A stretch of 64,000 nucleotides of DNA, from assembly GCA_050944035.1 (NCBI GenBank), contig JBMNQH010000005.1:62001-126000 (forward strand). The letters are read 5' to 3'. The stretch comes from JBMNQH01 sp050944035 (GTDB lineage: Bacteria; Bacillota; Clostridia; Oscillospirales; Oscillospiraceae). The notes beneath the pieces are model-generated. The model saw only the letters and a program-made list of their open reading frames with translations, did not search any database and was not told the origin of the DNA. Shown here in pieces: positions 51,333 to 58,785 of the stretch (position 1 is its first letter; every line of letters begins with the position of its first letter). The translations under genes were made by a program, and so were the position numbers.

Positions 51333-51361
51333 ATTATAAATGGATTTCAGCAAAATAGCAA
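51333..51361 (-). promoter_or_regulatory. Promoter of rarD
   Basis: On the minus strand TTGCTA (51356-51361) and a perfect TATAAT (51333-51338), 17 bases apart. Confidence 0.75.
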
Positions 51362-51371
51362 TCCAATTGCC

Positions 51372-51411
51372 AGACAAGCGGACAGAATATTCTGTCCGCT
51401 TGTCTGTTTTT
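51372..51411. terminator. Hairpin between the VOC gene and rarD
   Basis: A perfect 15-base stem (51372-51386 with 51391-51405). It probably ends the VOC transcript on the minus strand, but the T run (51407-51411) is on the plus strand. Confidence 0.65.
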
Positions 51412-51443
51412 ATGAGAAGATTTGTGTTGCTGAAGTGACGTCT

Positions 51444-51806
51444 TTAATTTTGTTCAAACAGTTGAATCCGAATACCGTTAGGATCCGAGACAAAACAAAA
51501 CCGGACGCCGGGAGCAGGGGAAAGAATTTCACTGCACGATATGCCCATGGCGGTTGCAGTTTCCATTGCGGTCTCCAGACTGGGGACTCCAAATCCCATC
51601 GAAAGACTCCGACAGACATCCACCGCGTCAGGGGTGGTCTGCATCAGCTCCAGCAGGGTTTCCTGTGTTTCTCCAAAGCCGAGAAAGAGCATCTTGTGGC
51701 CGGGCGTTTCCTGTCGGCGGAGGACACGCAGCCCAAGAAGCTGTTCAAAAAATGCGGCGGTTTGTTCTGCATCATATACAGAATATGTGGTCCAAAGATA
51801 TGCCAT
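51444..51806 (-). CDS. VOC-superfamily (glyoxalase-like) protein
   Basis: A 120-residue single-unit vicinal-oxygen-chelate fold protein with two beta-alpha-beta repeats: about 1-55, containing DAEQTAAFFEQLLGLRVLRR, and about 60-118, ending VRFCFVSDPNGIRIQLFEQ. The conserved terminal glutamine/glutamate position fits a metal site. Members act on small molecules such as methylglyoxal adducts or antibiotics, but no specific reaction can be assigned. The ATG at 51806 with AGGAGG upstream is chosen over a longer frame. Confidence 0.88.
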   Translation of the reverse strand: MAYLWTTYSVYDAEQTAAFFEQLLGLRVLRRQETPGHKMLFLGFGETQETLLELMQTTPDAVDVCRSLSMGFGVPSLETAMETATAMGISCSEILSPAPGVRFCFVSDPNGIRIQLFEQN

Positions 51807-51854
51807 GCGAAAAACCTCCTGACAAAATTGATATGCTGGTGTTTCTGTTTTTCT

Positions 51855-51883
51855 ATTGTAAAAAATACCAGGGAGGAAGTCAA
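51855..51883 (-). promoter_or_regulatory. Promoter of the VOC gene
   Basis: On the minus strand TTGACT (51878-51883) and TACAAT (51855-51860), 17 bases apart. Confidence 0.75.
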
Positions 51884-52031
51884 GCAGGATTGTGGAACCT
51901 GAAAAAGCATAACAAACAACCGAGAGAGATCCCATTCTTTGAGCAGATCAATTACAGTATCAACTTTATCCTTGTATTCGCAAAGCATTTCATGTTCTTC
52001 GTGACAATCTCTTTCATAAATAATGTTCTCC

Positions 52032-52097
52032 GATATAGCAGCTATATCAAGTGAACATGGCCAAATAATGGCCATACCATATGACCGTTATAACGGT
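52032..52097. promoter_or_regulatory. Three successive palindromes upstream of the mini-XRE gene
   Basis: GATATAGC-A-GCTATATC (52032-52048), ATGGCCA-AATAA-TGGCCAT (52057-52075) and ACCGTTATAACGGT (52084-52097) are all perfect palindromes with different sequences, centred about 25 bases apart. The last is 43 bases before the start codon. They look like operators for one or more dimeric regulators. Confidence 0.65.
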
Positions 52098-52139
52098 TAA
52101 AATGTTATTAAATAAAAATTTTAAGAGGAGGTAATAAAA

Positions 52140-52367
52140 ATGAATAAGACAGAAATCAACGAACTCACTGTATTTTGCGAAAATGTTCGACTTCTGCGGA
52201 AAAAGTATGGATATAGCAAGGAGAGAATGGCAAAGATCTGCGGTGTCAATAAGCAGACTCTGACAAAAATCGAACAGATGATAATGCCGCCAAGACTTAG
52301 AATCAATGTGATATTCATATTTGCTGGCACTTTAGACTGCAACCGTATCAGCTGTTTCGGACTTTAG
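52140..52367 (+). CDS. Mini XRE-type HTH protein
   Basis: A 75-residue protein. Residues about 10-45 form an HTH_3-like unit: VRLLRKKYGYSKERMAKICGVNKQTLTKIEQ, with the conserved recognition helix. After this there are only some 30 residues, partly hydrophobic (INVIFIFAG), too short for a known sensor domain. AGAGGAGG lies seven bases before the ATG. It stands alone between divergent and converging units, behind an array of palindromes, so autoregulation is likely. Similar short XRE proteins occur in Oscillospiraceae without known targets. Confidence 0.75.
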   Translation: MNKTEINELTVFCENVRLLRKKYGYSKERMAKICGVNKQTLTKIEQMIMPPRLRINVIFIFAGTLDCNRISCFGL

Positions 52368-52446
52368 AATTTCCCAAAAAACAAAAAAGCCTTCCAAATT
52401 GGGAAAGCCTCTGCGGAAACGGGAGATTCAGAAGGCAGTAAAAACA

Positions 52447-52478
52447 AGGGTCGGTTAAAATAACCGACCCTCGTTAGC
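52447..52478 (-). terminator. Terminator of the CofE-like gene
   Basis: A perfect 11-base stem (52447-52457 with 52461-52471); on the minus strand a U-rich run follows. It lies 53 bases past the stop. Confidence 0.8.
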
Positions 52479-52530
52479 ATTCTTATTTCCGCTCGACAGA
52501 AAAGGATTGTCTGTCCCAATCATTTTCTAT

Positions 52531-53724
52531 TTAGTCTGTTGCAAAGTTGTCAAAATATCCCTGAATCAGGATAATGGGTGTTCCTTTATCACCGGAACCG
52601 GAAGTCAAATCGCAGAGAGAACCGATCAGGTCTGTAAGCTGTCTCGGAGTTGTACCCTGAGAAGCCATATTACCCACGAGGTTATCCTGTTTTTCTTTGA
52701 TACTGTTAGAAATTGCTTCTTTTAGTTCTGCACCGCTCAATGCAGCAAAATCATTGTCAGCAAGATATTTAAGCTTCAGCTCGTTTGGTGTACCAGTCAG
52801 GCCATCAGTAAAGGCAGGAGAAACTACCGGGTCTGCAAGCTCCCAGATTTTTCCCTGAGGATCTTTGAAAGCGCCGTCACCGTATATCATAACTTCAACA
52901 TGCTTTCCTGTTTTTTCAAGAAAAGATGCCTGAATGGCTTTTACAAGTTCTTTGCAATCTTTTGGGAAAAGCTTAATCGTGTTTTCAGTAGCCTTATTAG
53001 AACCCAAAAGACCGTACTGTGTATTATAGCCGCTTCCGTTTATGGAAGAAGTCATAATATCGTCAAGACCGCAGACGACCTTTGCACCGGCAGCCTTCAG
53101 AATACGTTTTGTACGCGCTCTTGTATGAATGTCACAGTTGATCACGCAGTCTGTGTAGTTCAGGATCGTCTTTGCCTGATTTGCAAATACGATTTCCACA
53201 TCAGCGCCTGCTTTACGGATAATGCTTCCGTAATAATCTACATAGTCTACACCCGTAAATTCGTGCTTATTTTCGCCGAAAAGCTCGCGGTATTTTTCCA
53301 GGGACAGCACATCCGAATAAGGATTAACACCGGCCTCATCCAACTGATCGTAGGTCAGCAGCGCGTTGCCTACTTCGTCACTCGGATAGCTTAGCATTAG
53401 GACTACTTTTTTGCAGCCCATGGCGATGCCCTTTAAGTTGATCGCGAAGCGGTTTCTGGAAAGGATCGGAAAAATAACACCCACGGTTTCTCCACCCATT
53501 TTCGCCTTTACATCGGTGGCAATATCCTCAACAGAGACATAGTTGCCCTGCGCGCGGGCTACGATGGATTCCGTGATACCAACAACATCACGGTTTCTGA
53601 GTTCAAATCCTTCGCTCTTTGCAGCTTCTACAACACTATTTACGACGATTTCAACAAGGTTATCTCCCTCACGGATAATCGGGCAACGTACACCTCTTGA
53701 AACAGTACCAATTCTTCTTTCCAT
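52531..53724 (-). CDS. Coenzyme F420-0:L-glutamate ligase-like protein
   Basis: A 397-residue protein of the CofE-like family (COG1478 group). It opens with RGVRCPIIREGDNLVEIVVNSVV, has DVVGITESIVARAQGNYVSVEDIA (about 46-69), an aspartate-rich CDIHTRARTKRIL segment (about 195-207), and a C-terminal TPIILIQGYFDNFATD. True CofE enzymes add glutamate to F420 in methanogens and actinobacteria; they are usually about 250 residues, so this longer clostridial form probably acts on another substrate. No F420 genes are nearby. It has its own promoter and terminator. Confidence 0.8.
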   Translation of the reverse strand: MERRIGTVSRGVRCPIIREGDNLVEIVVNSVVEAAKSEGFELRNRDVVGITESIVARAQGNYVSVEDIATDVKAKMGGETVGVIFPILSRNRFAINLKGIAMGCKKVVLMLSYPSDEVGNALLTYDQLDEAGVNPYSDVLSLEKYRELFGENKHEFTGVDYVDYYGSIIRKAGADVEIVFANQAKTILNYTDCVINCDIHTRARTKRILKAAGAKVVCGLDDIMTSSINGSGYNTQYGLLGSNKATENTIKLFPKDCKELVKAIQASFLEKTGKHVEVMIYGDGAFKDPQGKIWELADPVVSPAFTDGLTGTPNELKLKYLADNDFAALSGAELKEAISNSIKEKQDNLVGNMASQGTTPRQLTDLIGSLCDLTSGSGDKGTPIILIQGYFDNFATD

Positions 53725-53767
53725 ATAGTTATCAACCTCTTCTGAATTGAAATCTTATGCTTCGTTT

Positions 53768-53797
53768 ACTATAGCACAGTTTCCCTAAAGAAATCAA
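53768..53797 (-). promoter_or_regulatory. Promoter of the CofE-like gene
   Basis: On the minus strand TTGATT (53792-53797) and TATAGT (53768-53773) with an 18-base spacer. Confidence 0.55.
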
Positions 53798-53912
53798 TTT
53801 TTTTAAGAAAGATCTGTAAGTAAAAATTGCCGTGAGAGAATATCAGAGTGATTCGATAATTATATGGCTATGTAATATAGTAAGTTTTTAAAAGAGAGAA
53901 CGTCATATATGT

Positions 53913-53948
53913 AACGAGCTGCCACCCAAGGGTGGCAGCTCGTTTTCA
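53913..53948. terminator. GC-rich hairpin after the rubredoxin gene
   Basis: A perfect 15-base stem (53913-53927 with 53930-53944) with a two-base centre, just past the rubredoxin stop. The T-rich flank is better on the plus strand than on the minus strand, where the upstream gene lies. Confidence 0.65.
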
Positions 53949-53963
53949 TTTTATTGACAATGG

Positions 53964-54119
53964 TTATTCTGCAGAAAATTCGTCTTTGCCAACGCTGCAA
54001 AGCGGGCAAACCCAACCTTCAGGAACTTCTTCCCAAGGGGTGCCGGGGGCAACGCCGTTATCAGGATCGCCAATTGCGGGATCATAGACATAGCCGCATA
54101 CATCGCAAACGTACTTCAT
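53964..54119 (-). CDS. Rubredoxin
   Basis: A 51-residue electron carrier with one iron held by four cysteines: CDVCGY (residues 5-10) and CPLCSVGKDEF (about 38-48). The aromatic core residues (Y3, W29, W36 region) are present. The ATG at 54119 is eight bases after GGGGG; another ATG two codons upstream is too close to it. It lies 21 bases after the rubrerythrin stop, so it probably supplies electrons to that peroxidase. Confidence 0.95.
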   Translation of the reverse strand: MKYVCDVCGYVYDPAIGDPDNGVAPGTPWEEVPEGWVCPLCSVGKDEFSAE

Positions 54120-54140
54120 ATTCATTTCCCCCTATAATGA

Positions 54141-54686
54141 TTAACCGAAGTAACGAGCCAGCAGCCCAGCAAAAGCCTTGCCATGGCGGGCTTCGTCGCG
54201 TGCCATTTCATGAACGGTGTCATGGATTGCATCGAGACCGGCAGCCTTTGCGCGCTTTGCAAGGTCAAACTTGCCTGCGGTTGCACCGTTCTCAGCTTCT
54301 ACGCGCAGTTCGAGATTCTTCTTGGTGGAGTCGGTGATGACCTCGCCCAAGAGTTCTGCAAACTTTGCAGCATGTTCTGCTTCTTCCAGAGCGGCCTTTT
54401 CCCAATACAGACCGATTTCGGGATAGCCTTCTCGGTGTGCAACGCGAGCCATTGCGAGGTACATACCAACTTCGGTGCATTCGCCTTCGAAGTTTGCACG
54501 CAGATCAGCCATAATATCGTCGGAAGAACCCTGCGCGACGCCGACAACATGCTCAGCAGCCCAAGTCATTTCACCGGTTACCTCGGTGAACTTGGAGCCG
54601 GGAACCTTGCACTGGGGGCAGAATTCGGGAGGGGTGTCACCCTCATGAACATAACCACATACGGGACATACAAACTTTTTCATCAT
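54141..54686 (-). CDS. rbr: Rubrerythrin, reverse type with N-terminal rubredoxin domain
   Basis: A 181-residue non-haem iron peroxidase reducing hydrogen peroxide with electrons from NADH via rubredoxin. The rubredoxin-like iron site (CPVCGY at 7-12, CPQC at 23-26) is at the N-terminus instead of the C-terminus of classical rubrerythrins. The four-helix diiron domain has the glutamates and ExxH motifs EGECTEVGMYLAMARVAHREGY (about 67-88), EEAEHAAKF (about 101-109) and DEARHGKAF (about 164-172). Two ATGs follow GGAGG. It is clustered with perR and rubredoxin. Confidence 0.95.
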   Translation of the reverse strand: MMKKFVCPVCGYVHEGDTPPEFCPQCKVPGSKFTEVTGEMTWAAEHVVGVAQGSSDDIMADLRANFEGECTEVGMYLAMARVAHREGYPEIGLYWEKAALEEAEHAAKFAELLGEVITDSTKKNLELRVEAENGATAGKFDLAKRAKAAGLDAIHDTVHEMARDEARHGKAFAGLLARYFG

Positions 54687-54748
54687 GTTGTTCCTCCAAT
54701 TTAATTAGTATAGCATAATGTCATATATCAATACAGGGGAACCTTCCC

Positions 54749-55138
54749 CTAGGGATTACAATGTTCGCACAGACCGTGAAAGACCAAATTGTGATATGAG
54801 ACTTTACAGTGATGTTTCTGTGCAATCGCATGATACAGTTTTTCACTGTCGTCTGGGATATTCAGATCCAGAACGCGACCACAATGATCGCAACAAAAGT
54901 GAAGGTGCGGGGTAGTGCAGGCATCGTACCGATCCTGTCCGTTAAAATTGCCGACGAGAATGATGTCGCCTTCTTTGAGGAAGAGTGCAAGATTTCGGTA
55001 AACTGTTCCAAGGCTGAGGTTGGGGTATTGCGGTTTCAGACGGGTATAAATCCATTCTGCACTGGGATGATCGGTTGTAGCGCGAAGGGCTTCTAGAATG
55101 GCCTCGCGTTTTTTACTGTGTTTATGGGTTGTTTTCAT
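54749..55138 (-). CDS. perR: PerR-type Fur-family peroxide regulator
   Basis: A 129-residue Fur-family repressor. The winged-helix part contains HPSAEWIYTRLKPQYPNLSLGTVYRNLALFLKEG (about 23-56). The C-terminal half holds a structural zinc site (CDHC at about 83-86, CEHC near 125) and the regulatory ligands around PHLHF (about 78-82). PerR senses peroxide by iron-catalysed oxidation of histidine ligands. Location upstream of rubrerythrin supports PerR over Fur or Zur, but the sequence alone does not exclude Fur. Confidence 0.88.
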   Translation of the reverse strand: MKTTHKHSKKREAILEALRATTDHPSAEWIYTRLKPQYPNLSLGTVYRNLALFLKEGDIILVGNFNGQDRYDACTTPHLHFCCDHCGRVLDLNIPDDSEKLYHAIAQKHHCKVSYHNLVFHGLCEHCNP

Positions 55139-55156
55139 AGAAATCTCTTTTAATAA

Positions 55157-55171
55157 TGATAATTATTATTG
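55157..55171. promoter_or_regulatory. Fur/PerR-type operator
   Basis: TGATAAT-T-ATTATTG matches the 7-1-7 Fur/PerR box (TGATAAT-N-ATTATCA) at 13 of 15 bases. It lies between the perR -10 box and start codon, fitting autorepression. Confidence 0.7.
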
Positions 55172-55185
55172 ATTTATCTGGCTAT

Positions 55186-55214
55186 AAGATAACATATCTT
55201 TTTCCGTTTGTAAA
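55186..55214 (-). promoter_or_regulatory. Promoter of perR
   Basis: On the minus strand TTTACA (55209-55214) and TATCTT (55186-55191) with a 17-base spacer; the operator follows directly downstream. Confidence 0.6.
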
Positions 55215-55335
55215 GTCTTTTTTGAAAAATTTTTAAAAGAAATTCCCTCCTGGGCATACTGTTGGCATAGTGAACAGGAGGGAGACTATATTTTATATTG
55301 TATCAGGGAGAAATCTGAAAAACAGGAAACGGTTG

Positions 55336-55764
55336 TTATCTCCGTCGAATGTTTGAGGAGATTTCAGAAAGTGCACTTGCGGCTTCCATTCCACAGGTGC
55401 AGTTGCGTGCCATGTCGCCGAGTGCGACCATCCCGACCACTTTGCCATTGTCCATGATAGGCAACCTGCGAATTTGATCCTCGGACATCAAACGGGCGGC
55501 TTTGTCGATGGAGTCGTCTGTTGAGGCGGTGACAACACTGCGGGACATGATTTCGCTGATACGGGTTTCATGTGGGTTTTCTCCGGCTGCAATACAGCGG
55601 AGTACAATGTCGCGGTCGGTCACGATACCGCGCAGTTTCCCATTCCCATCGCAAACGGGAAGGGCACCGACATTGTGCCGTTTTAACAGGCGGGCGGCGG
55701 TTGTAACTGCTTCATCCTGGGAGACCGTGACAACCTGATCGGTCATCAGTTCACTGATCTTCAT
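55336..55764 (-). CDS. CBS-pair domain protein
   Basis: A 142-residue protein consisting of two CBS domains, about 5-57 and 70-122, each with the usual VTVSQDEAVTTAARLLKRHNVGALPV or DDSIDKAARLMSEDQIRRLPI pattern. CBS pairs bind adenine nucleotides and act as energy or ligand sensors. It ends with a cysteine-containing segment (RNCTCGMEAA) and a basic tail. No partner gene adjoins it. AAAGGAGG precedes the ATG. Confidence 0.92.
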   Translation of the reverse strand: MKISELMTDQVVTVSQDEAVTTAARLLKRHNVGALPVCDGNGKLRGIVTDRDIVLRCIAAGENPHETRISEIMSRSVVTASTDDSIDKAARLMSEDQIRRLPIMDNGKVVGMVALGDMARNCTCGMEAASALSEISSNIRRR

Positions 55765-55890
55765 AGAAACTACCTCCTTTATGAATTATAGAGATAGTAT
55801 CGACCGGTTCGCAGCAGTTTATACTAGATCGGATGGTCTGGATACATTATATAATATAGTATATGAGTGGCACGATGGTTTCAGGCTGTA

Positions 55891-56964
55891 TTATTCTGCC
55901 AGAGAGAGAAGCAGCGGGGCAGTGGATTCTCCAAATAGCTGAATTGCAGAGATTGCTTCCTGTAGGGTATTGCCACAGCTTCCGACCTCAATAATCAGGG
56001 AACCGGTTGTCAGATGTTGATTGTAGCGTTCAGAGACAACAGAGACCGGACGGGCAAGAGTCGGGTAGCTGGTGTTCATCGCAGACTCCAGACCGAGCGC
56101 CAGTTTCAGATTTTCCTGCCAGTAAGGATGGTACAGGCCAAGTTCCCCCGTTCCGGCGATAATCATAATTTGTGCGGAGTTGTGACCTTCAATATCCGCG
56201 ACGGTTTTGTACATGAGATCATCCGTACCAAGGGCATCGCGGTGCAGGTCAATCACGATAGAGATGGTCGGGTATTGTTCCAGATAAGATTGGATGGATT
56301 CCGCTGTTCGGGTATAGGAACCTGTATAGCTTGGATAATCGTGAAGTTGACGGTCATGGATTACATTTAAACCATAACTGTCCCATATTTCGGTCAGAAT
56401 ATCGCCGATGCGTACAACATTATAATTGGTATCTTCTGTCCGATAATTGTCACTGCTGGTGTAAATGTCCTCTCCGTCCGGGGTATATGCCTCGCTTCCA
56501 TGGGTATGGATAATCAGAATTTGCGGTCCATCGGAGGATAGGGACTGGGTTAGGCCTTCTCCAAGCAGAGCCTCTGGATTCAGCTCATAACTGGTATGGT
56601 TGTCAACGGCAAGATTGGTGTCAGAGGTGAAAGTTGTTTCCATGATCTGGGCGTCATAGGCTGATAAATCAGTGGTCTTTTCAGCAGATTCTGCAGGATT
56701 TTCCTGTGTTGGGGCGGTGATATTCGGCTGCGAATCCTCGGTATTTTGTTCGGCAGAGGACGAAGCTGAGGAACCGGAAGGGGGGGTGGATAAGGCGGTT
56801 GGTTTGGCACCGAGTTCCAGCATAACAGCAGAGGATTGCAGACTTCCGCTGGAAAGGCCTTTTTGAATATGGGACAGAATGGTACTGTCAGAGATGGAAG
56901 CTGCGAGCACAGCAAGCCGTAAAATCAGTGTGATGCCGGCAGCACAGAGAATGCTTCGTTTCAC
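55891..56964 (-). CDS. spoIIP: Stage II sporulation protein P
   Basis: A 357-residue membrane-anchored amidase/endopeptidase of the DMP engulfment complex. An N-terminal hydrophobic anchor (about 3-22) is followed by a low-complexity Ser/Pro/Glu linker (about 55-100). The catalytic domain has HTHGSEAY (about 152-159), DLHRDA (about 239-244) and the closing IIEVGSCGNTLQEAI (about 324-338), which hold the zinc ligands. The GTG start has AGGAGG seven bases upstream. A candidate sigma-E promoter lies at 56994-57021. Confidence 0.94.
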   Translation of the reverse strand: MKRSILCAAGITLILRLAVLAASISDSTILSHIQKGLSSGSLQSSAVMLELGAKPTALSTPPSGSSASSSAEQNTEDSQPNITAPTQENPAESAEKTTDLSAYDAQIMETTFTSDTNLAVDNHTSYELNPEALLGEGLTQSLSSDGPQILIIHTHGSEAYTPDGEDIYTSSDNYRTEDTNYNVVRIGDILTEIWDSYGLNVIHDRQLHDYPSYTGSYTRTAESIQSYLEQYPTISIVIDLHRDALGTDDLMYKTVADIEGHNSAQIMIIAGTGELGLYHPYWQENLKLALGLESAMNTSYPTLARPVSVVSERYNQHLTTGSLIIEVGSCGNTLQEAISAIQLFGESTAPLLLSLAE

Positions 56965-56993
56965 CCGAATTCCTCCTTTGTTGTAATCAACAG

Positions 56994-57021
56994 AGCCTAT
57001 GCGTACAGCGATAAAAATATG
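56994..57021 (-). promoter_or_regulatory. Candidate sigma-E promoter of spoIIP
   Basis: On the minus strand CATATT (57016-57021) is followed after about 14 bases by CATAGGCT (56994-57001). This resembles the mother-cell sigma-E pattern (ATA at -35, CATACA-T at -10) with two mismatches in the -10. Confidence 0.4.
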
Positions 57022-57091
57022 TTAGGACGAGCCGGGTGTGTCACAAAAAGAATCGGCAAAATGACAGGGGATACAATTTACAAATATCAGG

Positions 57092-57120
57092 TTTTCATTT
57101 TGTGGAAATCGTGGTATACT
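57092..57120 (+). promoter_or_regulatory. Promoter of the TSCPD gene
   Basis: TTTTCA (57092-57097) and TATACT (57115-57120), 17 bases apart, with a TGG extension. Confidence 0.5.
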
Positions 57121-57211
57121 ACCTAGGCTTAAAAACACTGGAATGACGCGGGAATCAGATTACCTTTTTATAGATTCTGTCCCAGATGTGTGAAGAAAGG
57201 AATAAAAAAGT

Positions 57212-57454
57212 ATGAAGCGTGTTTACAGACCAAAGGGTGTGTGCTCCCAGTTGATGGAGATTGAGGTGGAAAACGGGATCATTCAGCACGTTCAGATCTT
57301 TGGCGGGTGCAATGGCAACCTCCAGGGAATTTCCAAGTTAATAGAAGGAATGCGTGTGGAGGATGTGATTGCGAAAATGAAGGGGATTCATTGTGGCGGA
57401 CGCCCTACTTCTTGCCCAGATCAGCTTGCAAAAGCTCTGGAAGCCTTCCTGTAA
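57212..57454 (+). CDS. TSCPD-domain protein
   Basis: An 80-residue protein of the TSCPD family, named after the motif near its end (here RPTSCPDQLAKALE, about 64-77). Conserved cysteines are at about 12, 33, 61 and 68. The domain also occurs in ribonucleotide reductase C-termini, where it may bind metal. Stand-alone copies are common in clostridia and have no known function. AAAGGA lies upstream of the ATG. Confidence 0.92.
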   Translation: MKRVYRPKGVCSQLMEIEVENGIIQHVQIFGGCNGNLQGISKLIEGMRVEDVIAKMKGIHCGGRPTSCPDQLAKALEAFL

Positions 57455-57776
57455 GTGCGGCCTAACTTGCAAAAATGGTTTACATAATAATCGAAAATCT
57501 TAAGTTTTTTTGGGGAATTCTGTAAGAAACCAATCAAAAATCTTAAAAAATGAATTTTTGGCAAAAAGACGAAACCACAATATATAGTGTTTTTTGAAAA
57601 ATAAATAACAGCTTATAGGACTCTATGTTGTGGATGTGTGTTAAAATAGACAAAAAATGATAGCTTGTTTTAGTTATAATACCCATTGAATTGAAGCTTA
57701 AAAATTCAATATAATGACCATGCTGTGTGAACGGAAAATGACAGCAAACTTTCATTATTTGAACAAGGAGCGAATT
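57455..57776. other. AT-rich intergenic region before the SleB gene
   Basis: 322 bases, strongly AT-rich. It must contain the end of the TSCPD transcript and the promoter of the hydrolase. No clear terminator and no convincing sporulation-sigma promoter were seen, and there is no gene I can support. Confidence 0.5.
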
Positions 57777-58673
57777 ATGACGAGTAAACTAAAGCGAATC
57801 ATTGCCTTGGTATGCGTAGTCTGCCTGACAGTTTGTTTACTGGCTGGCGCGGCCTTAGCAGATGAAAAGCAAGCGTCGATCACGTATACAGACATTCCTA
57901 TGTACGTTGACGGTACTTACGTCGGCAACGGGATGAAGATTGACACGACTACTTACGTGGGTATCCGTGCATTTTGCAACATTGTATCCAGCAGCACTGC
58001 GAATATCAGCTGGGATCAGACCAATCAGACAGTTGGTGTTGAATTGAATGGGCTCTCCATGCGAGTCACTGTAGCAGGCAATATTGTTGCAAATGGCACA
58101 ACCATTGTTCCTTCCAGAGAAATCATCAACATGAACGGAACAGTTATCCTTCCGATTCGGGATATTGCAAAGGTCTTTAATGCCGGTATCTATTGGAATG
58201 ATGCAAATTGGTGCATCGGAATTGATCTGAGTGCTCTGACCTATGGTCCCGCCGGATCGACCGGTGACGTTTCGGACAGCGATGTTTCGACCGGTGACGT
58301 TTCGTATACCCAGGATGATCTCTACTGGCTCTCTCGCCTTATCTATGCTGAGGCAGGAAACCAGCCTTTGGACGGCAAGATTGGTGTTGGCAATGTGGTA
58401 CTGAACCGTGTTGCAAGTCCTGATTTCCCCAACACGATCTACGATGTGATTTTCGATACCAAGTATGGTGTTCAGTTTAGCGTGACCAGCGATGGATCGA
58501 TCTACAACACCCCATCGGAAGAAGCTGTGCAGGCAGCAAAGATGTGTCTGAACGGCAGCAATACTGTCGCAAACAGCATTGCTTTCCTGAATCCGCAAAT
58601 CAGTGACAATTCTTGGTTCCAGAGTGCTCTGACCTATGTCACGACCATTGCCGACCACGAATTCTACGCATAG
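57777..58673 (+). CDS. Secreted SleB-type cell-wall hydrolase with copper-amine-oxidase-like N-domain
   Basis: A 298-residue exported protein: signal peptide 1-28 (cleavage after ALA), then a stalk-like CuAO_N domain (about 35-150), a tandem-repeat linker (STGDV at 161 and 171), and a SleB/CwlJ-type Hydrolase_2 domain (about 180-298). The catalytic glutamate is E192 in LIYAEAGNQP. SleB enzymes are lytic transglycosylases that act on muramic-lactam spore cortex. This one may act in germination or in vegetative wall turnover. The ATG at 57777 has an AAGGAG site; an earlier frame start does not. Confidence 0.9.
   Translation: MTSKLKRIIALVCVVCLTVCLLAGAALADEKQASITYTDIPMYVDGTYVGNGMKIDTTTYVGIRAFCNIVSSSTANISWDQTNQTVGVELNGLSMRVTVAGNIVANGTTIVPSREIINMNGTVILPIRDIAKVFNAGIYWNDANWCIGIDLSALTYGPAGSTGDVSDSDVSTGDVSYTQDDLYWLSRLIYAEAGNQPLDGKIGVGNVVLNRVASPDFPNTIYDVIFDTKYGVQFSVTSDGSIYNTPSEEAVQAAKMCLNGSNTVANSIAFLNPQISDNSWFQSALTYVTTIADHEFYA
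58257..58304 (+). repeat. Tandem repeat in the SleB linker
   Basis: The 18-base unit TCGACCGGTGACGTTTCG occurs at 58257 and again, exactly, at 58287, a 30-base period that encodes ten residues. Confidence 0.9.
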
Positions 58674-58705
58674 TGTAGACTTTCTAGCCGATCTATGGTA
58701 AACTA

Positions 58706-58741
58706 CAGGAGATACTGATCATCAGTATCTCCTGTTTTTTA
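58706..58741 (+). terminator. Terminator of the SleB gene
   Basis: A 14-base palindromic stem (58706-58719 with 58721-58734) and seven T. Confidence 0.9.
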
Positions 58742-58785
58742 TTCGATTTGATGAATCCTGATGGCCGGACAGGAGGCGTTTTGGC

